In this document: one piece after another, positions 52,989 to 62,833 of the stretch
How the letters are laid out: every line of letters begins with the position of its first letter
Numbering within the stretch: the stretch's first letter is position 1
Source: Woodsholea maritima DSM 17123
GTDB taxonomy: Bacteria; Pseudomonadota; Alphaproteobacteria; Caulobacterales; Maricaulaceae
NCBI RefSeq assembly: GCF_000382325.1
Contig: NZ_KB908056.1
Span: forward strand, 997,148 to 1,061,147
Direction of reading: 5' to 3'
DNA length: 64,000 nucleotides
Notes under the pieces: generated by a model
Databases searched by the model: none
Told to the model about the DNA's origin: nothing
What the model saw: the letters and a program-made list of their open reading frames with translations, nothing else
Position numbers and translations under genes: made by a program

Positions 52989-53366
52989 TCATAGGGCCTC
53001 CGCGCGCTCTTCATGGGTTTTATGGATTAAAATGCGCCGGCCCTGGCAATTATTCAGATAAGCATATTGTAGAACTTTCAGGCCCTTACGGCTCTTGCGC
53101 TTGGCGATATGCTTCCAATAATAATTTTCGGTGTGGCGCACGATCACGGCACCGGAAAAGCCTTTTATGGGTTTACCCTCATCAAGCAGGCAAGAAAAAG
53201 AGAGGCCGGTGCGTGCTTCCGGCTCCAGAAAGACATTTTGGAAATATAACGGGTCAAGGGTGAAGCCCGCCGCGCTATGGGCTCTATAGCGCCCAATCAC
53301 GCGGTTATAGACCTGGTTGGGGCAGGGCGTGACGGCAAAAATCAAGGTTTGAGCGCTAAACGTCAT
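52989..53366 (-). CDS. Hypothetical soluble protein
   Basis: A 125-residue protein, not recognised. It is mixed alpha/beta by appearance with a basic stretch WKHIAKRKSRKGLKVLQYAYLNNCQGRRILIHKTHEER at the C-terminus. No signal peptide; the hydrophobic opening TFSAQTLIFAVTPCPNQ is too short for a membrane helix. It lies 14 bases upstream of the membrane protein gene at 52484, so the two may be co-transcribed. Confidence 0.5.
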   Translation of the reverse strand: MTFSAQTLIFAVTPCPNQVYNRVIGRYRAHSAAGFTLDPLYFQNVFLEPEARTGLSFSCLLDEGKPIKGFSGAVIVRHTENYYWKHIAKRKSRKGLKVLQYAYLNNCQGRRILIHKTHEERAEAL

Positions 53367-53471
53367 GAGACTCTCAATTCAAAGGGTGAATCGGGAATAC
53401 CAAGATTGGTCTAAGCGCTCAATCCTTTTCGTTTTAGGGTTGTGGCGCAGAGGGGTGCGCGTGTTTAGCTC

Positions 53472-54038
53472 TTAAAACCGATAGGCGAGATCAAGATGAC
53501 CGCGAAGGGCGCGATCATCGCGGTCATAATCTTGATAAATCCCGCGAACCCGCAGGGACCAGGGCGTTGTGAAGGCACGCTCATAGCCCAGCCCGATGCG
53601 CCAGCCGCCTTCGGTATCGTTATAGGATCCGGTGAGTTGATCGGGATATTCGGTTTTATACTTCGTCCAGCCATAACCCAAGCTGGCAAAGTAAAGATTT
53701 TGGCCATAGGCCCGGCCCAGATGCGCATCCAGGCCATAGCTATGCTCGGCCTCAACTGTAATCTCGGCGGTGCGCAGGGTGAAACGCTCATCGGCGGTTT
53801 CGGTATGCGCAAAGGCTTCCCCGCCTAAGACCCAATTGTCTGAAACAAGGGCGCGATAGCCGATAAAGCCACCAAAGGTGAATCCAGAGGCGTTATCATC
53901 AAGACCTTCCAGGTCATAGGAGGCTGCGCCCAGGCTGGCCCCCGCATAGGGACCGTCAAAGGCCGTTAAATCCTGGGCGCTAGCGAGCGTTGACGCGCCA
54001 AAAAAGGCGCAGGTGGCGAGGAGAAATTGTCTGATCAT
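53472..54038 (-). CDS. Outer membrane beta-barrel protein
   Basis: A 188-residue secreted barrel. Signal peptide MIRQFLLATCAFFGASTLASAQ with cleavage after ASA. The mature part opens FDGPYAGASLGAASYDLEG, typical of the eight-stranded OmpA/Omp25-like porin family of alphaproteobacteria. Strands follow: FGGFIGYRALVSDNWVLGGEAFA, LDAHLGRAYGQNLYFASLGYGWTKYK, WRIGLGYERAFTTPWSLRVRGIYQDYD, and the terminal LDLAYRF with C-terminal Phe. GGGG precedes the ATG. Function beyond envelope structure unknown. Confidence 0.85.
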   Translation of the reverse strand: MIRQFLLATCAFFGASTLASAQDLTAFDGPYAGASLGAASYDLEGLDDNASGFTFGGFIGYRALVSDNWVLGGEAFAHTETADERFTLRTAEITVEAEHSYGLDAHLGRAYGQNLYFASLGYGWTKYKTEYPDQLTGSYNDTEGGWRIGLGYERAFTTPWSLRVRGIYQDYDRDDRALRGHLDLAYRF

Positions 54039-54127
54039 GGATCGACCCCTTATCATGAGTTTGCATTCACGACTTAGGGGTGAGTTGAATTCAGGTCAAG
54101 CTAAATTCTTTTTACAAACTTTACTTC

Positions 54128-56902
54128 CTAATGCGCCTCACCCCAGGTTTGGCCCGTACCGGTTTCGACGACGAGGGGGACGGAAATATCCTGGGCAGGT
54201 AGGGGTGCATTTTCCATCACGCGCTTGACGGTTTTGATCAAGGTGTCTGCTTCGTCCACGGGTGCTTCGAACACCAATTCATCGTGAACTTGTAACAACA
54301 TGCGCGATTTCAGCCCGGCATTGTCCAAGGCGGCGGGCATGGCGATCATGGCGCGCCGGATAATGTCGGCGGCGGTGCCTTGGATCGGGGCGTTGATCGC
54401 CTGGCGCTCAGCGAATTGGCGGATGGAGCCGTTTTTATCCTTGATGCCCGGCAGATGGATGCGTCGGCCAAAAATCGTCTCGACATAGCCCTGATCTTTG
54501 GCTTCGGCCTTTTTGGCCTCCATATAATCGGCGATGCCGGGGAATTTCTTGAAATAGCTCTCGATATAGGCCTTGGCTTCATCGCGCCCGATATTGAGAT
54601 TATTTGCCAGACCGAAGGCCGAAATGCCATAGATAATGCCGAAATTGATCGCCTTGGCTTTACGCCGTGTCGCGCCATCCATATCGGCCAGCGCGACGCC
54701 AAACATTTCACTGGCGGTCAAGGCGTGAATATCGACGCCGTCATGGAAGGCCTGTTTTAAGGCACCCACATCGGCGATATGGGCCAGCAGGCGCAGCTCG
54801 ATCTGGGAATAGTCGGCCGCGACCAGGATATGATCCTTTTCCGCGATGAAGGCTTCACGGATTTTGCGCCCTTCCTCGGTCCGGATCGGGATATTCTGCA
54901 AATTGGGCTCAGAACTGGAAAGGCGCCCCGTCGACGTCGCCGCGAGGGAGAAGCTGGTATGGACGCGGCCCGTCGCCGGATTGATCGCCTCTTTCAAGGC
55001 GTCCGAATAGGTCGATTTCAGCTTGGCAAATTGGCGATAATCCATCAAAGCCTGGGGCAGATCATGGCCTTGCGCGGCCAGCTCTTCCAACACTTTGACA
55101 TCGGTCGACCAGGCCCCGGTTTTGGTTTTCTTACCCCCCGGCAGACCCATTTCCCCGAACAAGACATCGCCGATTTGTTTGGGGCTGGCGAGATTGAAGG
55201 GATGGCCCGCAATGTCATGGGCTTTATCTTCGGCTTCGGCCATTTTCTGTGCGAAATCAGACGATAAGCGCGAGAGCTGGGCCACATCGACCTTGATCCC
55301 GGCCAGCTCCATCGTGCTCAAAACCTGGGGCATGGCCCGTTCCAGGCTTTCATAAACCTGGGTTTTACCTTGCTGGCTAAGGCGCGGGGCAAGCAGCGCA
55401 TAGAGCCGCAAGGTGACATCGGCATCTTCAGCGGCATATTCGGTGGCGGTTTTGAGATCCACCTCGCCAAAGGTTTTCTGCGACTTGCCCGTGCCGCATA
55501 CCTCTTTGAAGCTCATCGGCTTATGGCCCAGATGCAGCTCGGACAGCTCATCCATGCCATGATTGTGAAGGCCCCCTTCCAGGACATAGCTGATCAGCAT
55601 GGTGTCATGATAGGGCGCAACCTTGACGCCATAACGGGCAAAGACCGAGAGGTCGTATTTGAAATTCTGCCCGACTTTCAAGACCGAAGGATCTTCAAGC
55701 AGCGGCTTTAACAAGGCAAGGGCGCGATCGCGATCAATCTGGGTGGGACGCCCACCGCCATCGGCCAGATCGCCGCCCAAATGATCGAGCGGAATATAAC
55801 AGGCCTTACCGGGCGCAGTGGCCAGCGAAATACCGACGAGGCCCGCGCTTGTCGCCGATAAGGCATCGGTTTCGGTATCGACCGCAATGATATGGGCCGC
55901 TTTCGCCGCTGCGATCCAGGTTTCTAACGCGGCTTCATCCTGAACGGTCTCATAGGCGCTGCGATCAATCGGGGCTTCGGGGTTATCGGCCTCAACCGGG
56001 GCGTCATCGCCCAGCATGTCCTGAACCCGGCGGGTCAGCGTGCGAAACTCCATCGCTTTCATGAAGGGCAGCAGATTGTCGGGATGGGGATCGGCCGCGC
56101 CGAATGCCTCTAATCCCTCACTTAAAGGGACATCTTGCTTTAAGGTGACGAGCTGGCGTGAAACGCGCGCATCCTCGGCATGCTCCATCAGTTTTTCGCG
56201 GCGTTTGGGCTGTTTAATCTCATCCAGGTGCGATAACAGGCCCTCCAGATCGCCATAGGTCTCGATCAATTGCGCGGCGGTCTTAATGCCAATTCCTGGT
56301 ACGCCGGGCACATTATCTACGCTATCGCCGGCCAGCGATTGCACATCAATCACTCGGTTTGGGCCGACGCCGAATTTCTCACGCACCTCATCGGGGCCAG
56401 AGCGCTTATTCTTCATGGTGTCCAGCAAGGTGATGCGATCATCGACCAATTGCATCAAGTCTTTATCGGAAGACACAATCGTGACGCGCGCGCCCTGGGC
56501 ACGGGCCTGACAGGCATAGGTCGCGATGATGTCATCGGCCTCATACCCCTCCAACTCAATACACGGCAGGTCAAAGGCGCGGGTCGCTTCGCGGATCAGG
56601 GCAAATTGCGGAACCAGATCTTCTGGGGCGGGCGGGCGATTGGCCTTATAGGCGGGATAAATTTCATTGCGAAACGTGTCGCCCTTGGCGTCAAAAATCA
56701 CCGCGAGATGGCTAGGCTCGTCCGCGCCTTTGAGGTCTTCCAACAGCTTCCAGAGCATATTGCAAAACCCTTGTACCGCACCGACGGGCGTGCCGTCAGA
56801 GCGCGTCAGTGGCGGTAGTGCATGGTAAGCCCGGAAAATATACCCTGACCCATCAACCAGATAGACGTGAGCTTTGTCATCAATCGCGCGGGTGACGGCC
56901 AT
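54128..56902 (-). CDS. polA: DNA polymerase I
   Basis: Three-domain repair and Okazaki-processing polymerase of 924 residues. The N-terminal 5'-3' exonuclease shows YLVDGSGYIFRAYHALPPLTRSDG, VTIVSSDKDLMQLV and LAGDSVDNVPGVPGIGIKTAAQLI. The 3'-5' proofreading domain is intact (AVDTETDAL; KVGQNFKYDL; YAAEDADVTLRL). The polymerase domain has motif A (LVAADYSQIELRLLAHI), motif B (RRKAKAINFGIIYG) and motif C (MLLQVHDELVFEAP). It stands alone on the minus strand. Confidence 0.98.
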   Translation of the reverse strand: MAVTRAIDDKAHVYLVDGSGYIFRAYHALPPLTRSDGTPVGAVQGFCNMLWKLLEDLKGADEPSHLAVIFDAKGDTFRNEIYPAYKANRPPAPEDLVPQFALIREATRAFDLPCIELEGYEADDIIATYACQARAQGARVTIVSSDKDLMQLVDDRITLLDTMKNKRSGPDEVREKFGVGPNRVIDVQSLAGDSVDNVPGVPGIGIKTAAQLIETYGDLEGLLSHLDEIKQPKRREKLMEHAEDARVSRQLVTLKQDVPLSEGLEAFGAADPHPDNLLPFMKAMEFRTLTRRVQDMLGDDAPVEADNPEAPIDRSAYETVQDEAALETWIAAAKAAHIIAVDTETDALSATSAGLVGISLATAPGKACYIPLDHLGGDLADGGGRPTQIDRDRALALLKPLLEDPSVLKVGQNFKYDLSVFARYGVKVAPYHDTMLISYVLEGGLHNHGMDELSELHLGHKPMSFKEVCGTGKSQKTFGEVDLKTATEYAAEDADVTLRLYALLAPRLSQQGKTQVYESLERAMPQVLSTMELAGIKVDVAQLSRLSSDFAQKMAEAEDKAHDIAGHPFNLASPKQIGDVLFGEMGLPGGKKTKTGAWSTDVKVLEELAAQGHDLPQALMDYRQFAKLKSTYSDALKEAINPATGRVHTSFSLAATSTGRLSSSEPNLQNIPIRTEEGRKIREAFIAEKDHILVAADYSQIELRLLAHIADVGALKQAFHDGVDIHALTASEMFGVALADMDGATRRKAKAINFGIIYGISAFGLANNLNIGRDEAKAYIESYFKKFPGIADYMEAKKAEAKDQGYVETIFGRRIHLPGIKDKNGSIRQFAERQAINAPIQGTAADIIRRAMIAMPAALDNAGLKSRMLLQVHDELVFEAPVDEADTLIKTVKRVMENAPLPAQDISVPLVVETGTGQTWGEAH

Positions 56903-57102
56903 GAGAAGTCCTTATATCGTAAATAGCGGCGGGCGAGTTTGGCGTTAACTTAGTGTGCTTGGCCGGGCGCGGGCAATGGCCAAGCTGAGCGCTGGTGACA
57001 CTTTGCCTGACAAAAGATCAACGCATGGGGCGGTTTGCCGCGCGCTTGTCATGATTTGTTTTTAAGGTGGGAAAAATTGAGGTCAAAAGAGGGGATAGAC
57101 CG

Positions 57103-57429
57103 ATGGAAAACGCATTAGAGACGCTGGGCCTGATCACCAGCTTGATGATTGGCGGCCATGCGGTCGATTGCGAAGCGGTCAGCTTCCTTCCCAGCGAAGG
57201 CGCGAGCGCCAGCGTGGTCTGTCAGAACGCTGATCCAGAAGATTATGCGCTCTTACGCAGCCTCAATCGCAGCTTTGCCCAAAACACGGTGAGCTTTGAG
57301 GTGCCCGGCCAAGTCGGGACGCCGGGCGAAACGGTTGCGCTTCAGTCCTGCATCCTCTCCATCTTGCAGCCGGGCGATGTCAAGGGCCAGATGAGCGCGC
57401 AATTTGCTCAATTTGACTGCACGGGGTGA
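57103..57429 (+). CDS. Hypothetical protein
   Basis: A 108-residue protein, not recognised. GAGGGG lies 9-14 bases before the ATG. It has no clear signal peptide, though residues 8-20 (GLITSLMIGGHAV) are hydrophobic. Four cysteines occur (residues near 22, 40, 86 and 106), which may form disulphides if the protein is exported. It ends 3 bases from the convergent SLC13 gene. Confidence 0.5.
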   Translation: MENALETLGLITSLMIGGHAVDCEAVSFLPSEGASASVVCQNADPEDYALLRSLNRSFAQNTVSFEVPGQVGTPGETVALQSCILSILQPGDVKGQMSAQFAQFDCTG

Positions 57430-57432
57430 GTC

Positions 57433-58938
57433 TTAAAAGACCAAGGGGCCGATGACGCTGACGATCACAGCAATGATCGGGGCAGCGACCAGATTGATGC
57501 GCAGGCCCGCGCGGATCATCTGGCCCATCGTGACTTCTCCGCTGGCATAGACAATCGCATTGGGTGCGGTGGCAACCGGCAACATAAAGGCACAGCTGGC
57601 CGAGATGGCCACGGTCACAATTAAGATCTCCGCCGGTACGCCAGCGGCCCCTGCCAAAGCGCCCAGCACCGGCAAGAAGGCCGACACGGTGGCGACATTG
57701 CTGGTTAGCTCCGTCAGGAAGACGACGATCACGGCGAGGATAAAGACCAGCACAGGCATGGGAAGCGCGCTGAAGAGGGTGAGGTTGGAGCCCAGCCAAT
57801 CGGCAAGCCCGGTTGATTGCAAGGCGGCGGCCAGCGATAGCCCGCCACCAAAGAGGATCAGCACATTCCAGGGTAAGCGCGCGGTCGAGGCCCAGTCCAT
57901 CAGGGGTAAAACCCCCCATGTGGGCTTGTCTTGCGTTTTGGCCCCCGCTGGGATCAGGAAGATCATCAGCGCGCCCAGCATGGCAATCTGGGCATTGGAG
58001 ACGCTGAAGGTGACCCCCAGGGAGAGGATTTGAGAGAGCTGACCCAGCAGATCATTCCAGATCGGCTGGCCCATCCACAAAACCGCGATAAAGCCAAAGG
58101 TCAGCGCCATGCGCCATTCTGGGGTTGAGATTGGCCCCAGGGCGTCACGCTCGGCCAGAATAATGGCGTGACCGGCGGGATTGTTTTCCGCCTTGGGCAG
58201 GGTGAAGACCATGCGGGTCAGGATAAACCAGATGGCCGGGACGATCAGGGCTGTACACGGAATCCCGATCAGCATCCAGGTCGGAAAATCAATCGTGCGC
58301 TGGAAGGTGTTTTCCAGATAGGCCATGCCAATCAGATTGGTTGGCGTTCCGACCGGCGTCGCGACACCCCCGATGGAGCAGGCATAGGCAATTCCCAACG
58401 CGAGTGCGGGCGCGATCAGGCGCGCTGAAATGCCTTTCTTATCGAGGGCTTCGGCCACTTTCATGGCGATGGGGATCATCATCAAGGTCGTGGCGGTGTT
58501 GGAGATCCACATGGAAAGCGCCGCCGAAGCCACCATAAAGCCCAAGACCATCGCGCCGGGGCGCGCACCAAAGGCGGCCACGATATTCAGCGCAATGCGT
58601 GCGTGCAAATTCCAGCGCTCAATCCCTAAGGCGAGGATAAACCCGCCCAGCAACAACATCACCGTGGGGGAGGCATAGGGCGAGGCGACCGCTCGCATGG
58701 AGGTCAGGCCTAAAAGCGGGAAAATCGCGAGCGGGATCAGGGCCGTGGCCGCGATGGGAATGGCTTCGCTGGCCCACCAGACGGCCATCAAAACGCCAAG
58801 GGATGCCACCAGCCAGGCTTCGCGGCTAACTCCCTCGGGCAGGGGGATAAGCTGGATAGAAAGGGCGAGGATCAGGCCGATAAGCAGCGGCCAGGGCCGC
58901 ATCACCGAAGCCGTCTTGGGAGGCGTGCTATCGGCCAT
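57433..58938 (-). CDS. SLC13/DASS-family anion-sodium symporter
   Basis: A 501-residue inner-membrane carrier of the divalent anion:sodium symporter family, moving dicarboxylates, citrate, sulphate or phosphate. The ATG at 58938 follows TAGGAGCG. The paired Ser-Asn-Thr-type motifs are ISNTATTLMMIPIAM and LTSNVATVSAFLPVL, and the repeat-fold helices TPVGTPTNLIGMAYL and LPVATAPNAIVYASG are present. About eleven hydrophobic segments. Substrate not predictable. It precedes no obvious catabolic genes. Confidence 0.9.
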   Translation of the reverse strand: MADSTPPKTASVMRPWPLLIGLILALSIQLIPLPEGVSREAWLVASLGVLMAVWWASEAIPIAATALIPLAIFPLLGLTSMRAVASPYASPTVMLLLGGFILALGIERWNLHARIALNIVAAFGARPGAMVLGFMVASAALSMWISNTATTLMMIPIAMKVAEALDKKGISARLIAPALALGIAYACSIGGVATPVGTPTNLIGMAYLENTFQRTIDFPTWMLIGIPCTALIVPAIWFILTRMVFTLPKAENNPAGHAIILAERDALGPISTPEWRMALTFGFIAVLWMGQPIWNDLLGQLSQILSLGVTFSVSNAQIAMLGALMIFLIPAGAKTQDKPTWGVLPLMDWASTARLPWNVLILFGGGLSLAAALQSTGLADWLGSNLTLFSALPMPVLVFILAVIVVFLTELTSNVATVSAFLPVLGALAGAAGVPAEILIVTVAISASCAFMLPVATAPNAIVYASGEVTMGQMIRAGLRINLVAAPIIAVIVSVIGPLVF

Positions 58939-58961
58939 AATCGCTCCTAAGATGTATAGAT

Positions 58962-59162
58962 TTAGGCGTTTGGATCGTGCGCCGAGCCGCGCATGACAAA
59001 GCGGCGATCGCAATAGGGGCATTCAACGAAATCTTCGCCGCCCATTTCTAAAAACACTCGTGGATGGCCCAGCGCGCTGTCATCGCCGTCACATTTGACG
59101 CGATGGCTGTCAACAATCACGATTTCAGGTTCAGGCGCAGATGGGGTGGCCAAGGTAGACAT
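58962..59162 (-). CDS. zf-CHCC zinc-finger domain protein
   Basis: A 66-residue protein. VKCDGDDSALGHPRVFLEMGGEDFVECPYCDRRFV supplies the Cys-His-Cys-Cys zinc ligands of the zf-CHCC family, related to the NDUFS6 subunit of mitochondrial complex I. The family is usual in alphaproteobacteria. It lies 23 bases upstream of the SLC13 gene on the same strand. Confidence 0.9.
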   Translation of the reverse strand: MSTLATPSAPEPEIVIVDSHRVKCDGDDSALGHPRVFLEMGGEDFVECPYCDRRFVMRGSAHDPNA

Positions 59163-59385
59163 GAAGGCATCGTCCTAAAAGTTAAACCGGTCAAAGCTTA
59201 AGGCGTCGCTGTCGTGACATGCGGCGCGTGTTAATTCCCGATGGAAAAAACTAGACGTCGCCGATCATGCTTCCTAAGTAACAGTGAAATGTCTTTACGG
59301 TGTCTGGCCCATGCGCGTCAACATGGCGGGTATGTGTTGGCTTGGCCCGCTGCGCACCGATCCGCCCTTAGACTACGAGGCTCTA

Positions 59386-60354
59386 ATGTCCCCTGACGCC
59401 CGCTCCCGCCTGGTGCCTGAATTTGCTTTAGAGGCTTGTAGCCTTAAAAAAACCTATCCCGGCTCCAAAAAACGCGAGCCAAAGCAGGCGCTTAAGGGTG
59501 TTGATCTGAAAGTCCGAACCGGTTCGATTTTTGGTCTCTTGGGGCCAAATGGGGCTGGGAAGTCCACCTTCATCAATATCTTTGCCGGTCTGGTCAAGAA
59601 AACCGAAGGCGAGGCTAAAATCTGGGGCATGAATATTGATACTCATCCGCGCCAGGCCCGCGCCGCGATTGGGATTGTGCCTCAGGAAATCAATATGGAT
59701 GTGTTTTTCACACCCTATGAGACTTTGGAATTGATCGCTGGATTTTATGGCGTCCCTAAATCAGAGCGCCGCTCAGATGAGATCTTGGCGGCCGTCGGCC
59801 TCACCGATAAGCGCAATGCCTATGTGCGTGGGCTCTCGGGCGGCATGAAGCGCCGTCTCTTGGTTGCCAAAGCCTTGGTTCATAATCCACCGATCTTGGT
59901 GCTCGATGAGCCGACCGCCGGGGTGGATATCGAGCTACGCCGCCAGATGTGGGAGTATGTGGTGGAGCTGAATAAGCGCGGCACGACGATTGTGCTGACC
60001 ACCCATTATCTCGAAGAAGCTCAAGAGCTGTGCGATGATATCGCCATCATTGATCAGGGCCAGGTTGTGGCCTGTGAGCCTAAAGACGAGCTTTTAAAGC
60101 GTGTTGACCGCAAAACCTTGGTGATTGAGCCGGTCGTGCCTTTGAGTGAAGTGCCCGCAGGGTTTGAAGACTTTGATGCGGAAATTCGCGATGGTGCCTT
60201 GGCGATCACCTATCGCTTCGGTCATGCCTCTGTCGCGCACATGATCGAACGCTTTAATGCATCCGGCGCGCGCATTCAGGATTTACGCACCGAAGAAGCC
60301 AATCTGGAAGATGTCTTCTTGTCCCTCACCTATAATCGCGCGAATGCCGGCTAG
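59386..60354 (+). CDS. ABC-2 type transporter ATP-binding protein (YadG-like)
   Basis: A 322-residue ATPase of the YadG/daunorubicin-resistance group. The ATG at 59386 follows GAGG. Walker A GPNGAGKST, signature LSGGMKRRLLVAKAL, Walker B ILVLDEPTAGVD and H-loop LTTHYLEEAQELCDD are intact. The last 90 residues form the extra domain seen in this group (LVIEPVVPLSEVPAGFED to EEANLEDVFLSL). The expected ABC-2 permease (YadH-like) is not adjacent: a small membrane protein follows instead. Confidence 0.9.
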   Translation: MSPDARSRLVPEFALEACSLKKTYPGSKKREPKQALKGVDLKVRTGSIFGLLGPNGAGKSTFINIFAGLVKKTEGEAKIWGMNIDTHPRQARAAIGIVPQEINMDVFFTPYETLELIAGFYGVPKSERRSDEILAAVGLTDKRNAYVRGLSGGMKRRLLVAKALVHNPPILVLDEPTAGVDIELRRQMWEYVVELNKRGTTIVLTTHYLEEAQELCDDIAIIDQGQVVACEPKDELLKRVDRKTLVIEPVVPLSEVPAGFEDFDAEIRDGALAITYRFGHASVAHMIERFNASGARIQDLRTEEANLEDVFLSLTYNRANAG

Positions 60355-60421
60355 GTCGATTTTGACAGGTTAACATTCGAAAACCCTTCTAGCGTGAGTT
60401 TGCTTATGGTAAACTCAATTC

Positions 60422-60727
60422 ATGATGATTTTTTTCAGACACTTAGGTGCCATTACTTTGGCTGCGCTGTTTTTTGCGGCGTGCCTGTTTGCGCTCTCTA
60501 TCCTGAAGCCGGTCTCGCAAGGGGCATGGGTGCTTTTTGTCATACTTGCCATTGTCGGTGCGGTTTTTAGCGTTGTGATTTATCGCGTTTTGATCGGCAG
60601 TCATCTCGATCGCGAACGTCACGATTATGTGGCGGAGGGGCTCGCTCCAGGGATCGCAACGCGCCGGCTCCGCGGCGATGATGGCACAGATCAGCAGGGC
60701 GGCGATGATGGTCCGCCGACGGACTAA
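60422..60727 (+). CDS. Small membrane protein of unknown function
   Basis: A 101-residue protein with two transmembrane segments (LGAITLAALFFAACLFALSIL and GAWVLFVILAIVGAVFSVVIYRVLI) and a cytoplasmic Asp/Gly-rich tail (RRLRGDDGTDQQGGDDGPPTD). Not recognised. It is 67 bases after the ABC ATPase gene, probably transcribed separately or at low coupling; it is too small to be the missing permease. Confidence 0.6.
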   Translation: MMIFFRHLGAITLAALFFAACLFALSILKPVSQGAWVLFVILAIVGAVFSVVIYRVLIGSHLDRERHDYVAEGLAPGIATRRLRGDDGTDQQGGDDGPPTD

Positions 60728-60755
60728 AGCCTGGCTTGGTAAGGACTAAGCGGGA

Positions 60756-61238
60756 CTAAGCGGCCGGTTGATGGTGTTGGGCGTTGTCGCTCGATCGGGC
60801 CGATGTAGGCGTTGTAGAGAGCTGAGTGGCATGCATGAGCGTGCTGATGGTTTCTAACAAACGCTTATATGCGCCTAGTGTATCCGGTTTTTCCATGCGA
60901 CAGGCAACGCCGGGTCGATCAAGATCGCGGCGCGGATTTGAGCTATCCCCGGACAGCACGATCACAATAGTGTCTTTTAACCGGGGATGGTCGACCATCA
61001 GGTCTAACAGTGCCTCACCATCGCCATCGCCTAAGCGTAGGTCCAGCAAGACGCAGGCGGGTGCTGGGGTGTCAAAATTGCGCTTCAGCCGCGCAAAATA
61101 GGACTCTGCGGTTGAATAGTTTTTCAACCGCTTAAACGTCATTTCAGGTAGATTCTGCGCGAAAATAGTTTCAGACACCAAGGCGTCTGCATCATCATCT
61201 TCGATGAGTAAAAGCGTACCACGCGCATTTACATCCAT
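60756..61238 (-). CDS. Single-domain response regulator with unstructured tail
   Basis: A 160-residue receiver. The ATG at 61238 follows GGGG by 6 bases; an in-frame ATG 4 codons upstream is possible. Acidic pocket IEDDDAD, phospho-Asp in CVLLDLRLGDGDGEALLDL, Ser in IVLSGDSSNPRRDLD, and Lys in RMEKPD. After about residue 130 the chain is Ser/Thr/Gln/His-rich (TQLSTTPTSARSSDNAQHHQPAA). It resembles the lone receiver at 21.6 kb. No kinase is nearby. Confidence 0.85.
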   Translation of the reverse strand: MDVNARGTLLLIEDDDADALVSETIFAQNLPEMTFKRLKNYSTAESYFARLKRNFDTPAPACVLLDLRLGDGDGEALLDLMVDHPRLKDTIVIVLSGDSSNPRRDLDRPGVACRMEKPDTLGAYKRLLETISTLMHATQLSTTPTSARSSDNAQHHQPAA

Positions 61239-61427
61239 GAGGCGCCCCATTCGCTGAAATCATATAGTGAACGATAGGGCCCTGCCTAGCCTATGGCAAG
61301 AAAAAAACGAATGACGCGAACTTTATCTTAAGTTTACCCCAATTCGGTACGGATTTGAAGGTATAATTGAGCAGCTTCTCAGGATTGCCACACTGGCTTG
61401 AGCCTTGTAAGAAAGATCCCTCTTCAC

Positions 61428-61550
61428 GCACCCATAGCTCAGCTGGATAGAGCGTTGCCCTCCGAAGGCAGATGTCAAGTCTGGCGATGGCAAAAGGTGT
61501 TGGAAGAAAGAAGTGACTAAACAACGGTTTGGGTGAATGTCGGGTTCGCC
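61428..61550 (+). pseudogene. Degenerate tRNA-Arg(CCG) copy with internal insertion
   Basis: Bases 61428-61473 match the first 46 bases of the intact tRNA-Arg downstream with three substitutions, and the two in the anticodon stem keep pairing (TGCC/GGCA). After about 60 unrelated bases, GAATGTCGGGTTCGCC (61535-61550) recalls the tRNA 3' end with a two-base gap and one change. The acceptor stem is broken, so it should not be functional. Confidence 0.7.
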
Positions 61551-61555
61551 CTTTA

Positions 61556-62161
<606 letters not shown>

Positions 62162-62833
62162 GTGTCCGAGAAGCCTAGCGACGCTGCGGCGTCTTCAATC
62201 AAACGTGGGCGCGGCCGGCCGCCATCTATTGATCAGCAGAGTGCGCTTGCTGGCGCGATGGATGTGTTCTGGAAACATGGATATGACGGCGCATCACTGG
62301 ACAGCCTCGTCGCAGCCGCTGGGGCGTCAAGGCCTGGTCTTTATCGGACGTTCAAGGACAAGAAAACGCTCTTTCTCAGAACGCTCCAAACATACGAAGA
62401 CACGATAACCGCCGAGGCTTTGCAAGCCTTCGAGGACGAGGCGGATCTGACTCGTGCCGTCCGCGCCTTTCTTTTGGTGTCGGCGATGAACAACACTTCT
62501 GCCGCACACCCTTCGGGGTGCCTTCTGGTCTGTTGCGCAACAACCGCCGCTGAAGAAATGGCGGATGTTCAGCAGATCATCGCGCAGTCCTTCACAATGC
62601 TGGAAGCGAAGATCGCCGCGCGCTTTGCAACCGCCATCATCAAGGGCGAGCTTGCAAGTGCACCATCGCCGAAGGTGCGTGCGCGGCTCCTTCTGGATTT
62701 CATGGCAGGTCAGGCCGTCAGGGCGCGTGCAGGTGCGTGTTTCGATGCGTTGGTTGAAGACGTGGAGGCGCGCGTGGCGACAGTGTTGATGCAGCCGTAC
62801 GGATGTTCCGACGATCAAGGGAGCAACGGTTGA
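62162..62833 (+). CDS. TetR/AcrR-family transcriptional regulator
   Basis: A 223-residue repressor with a GTG start and GAGGG upstream. The N-terminal HTH is AMDVFWKHGYDGASLDSLVAAAGASRPGLYRTFKDKKTLFL. The ligand domain contains HPSGCLLVCCATTAAEE, seen in the AcrR-like group with the C-terminal TetR_C segment. Its stop overlaps the DoxX start (TGATG), so it probably regulates and co-expresses that gene. Codon use is unlike the left-hand core genes. Confidence 0.9.
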   Translation: MSEKPSDAAASSIKRGRGRPPSIDQQSALAGAMDVFWKHGYDGASLDSLVAAAGASRPGLYRTFKDKKTLFLRTLQTYEDTITAEALQAFEDEADLTRAVRAFLLVSAMNNTSAAHPSGCLLVCCATTAAEEMADVQQIIAQSFTMLEAKIAARFATAIIKGELASAPSPKVRARLLLDFMAGQAVRARAGACFDALVEDVEARVATVLMQPYGCSDDQGSNG

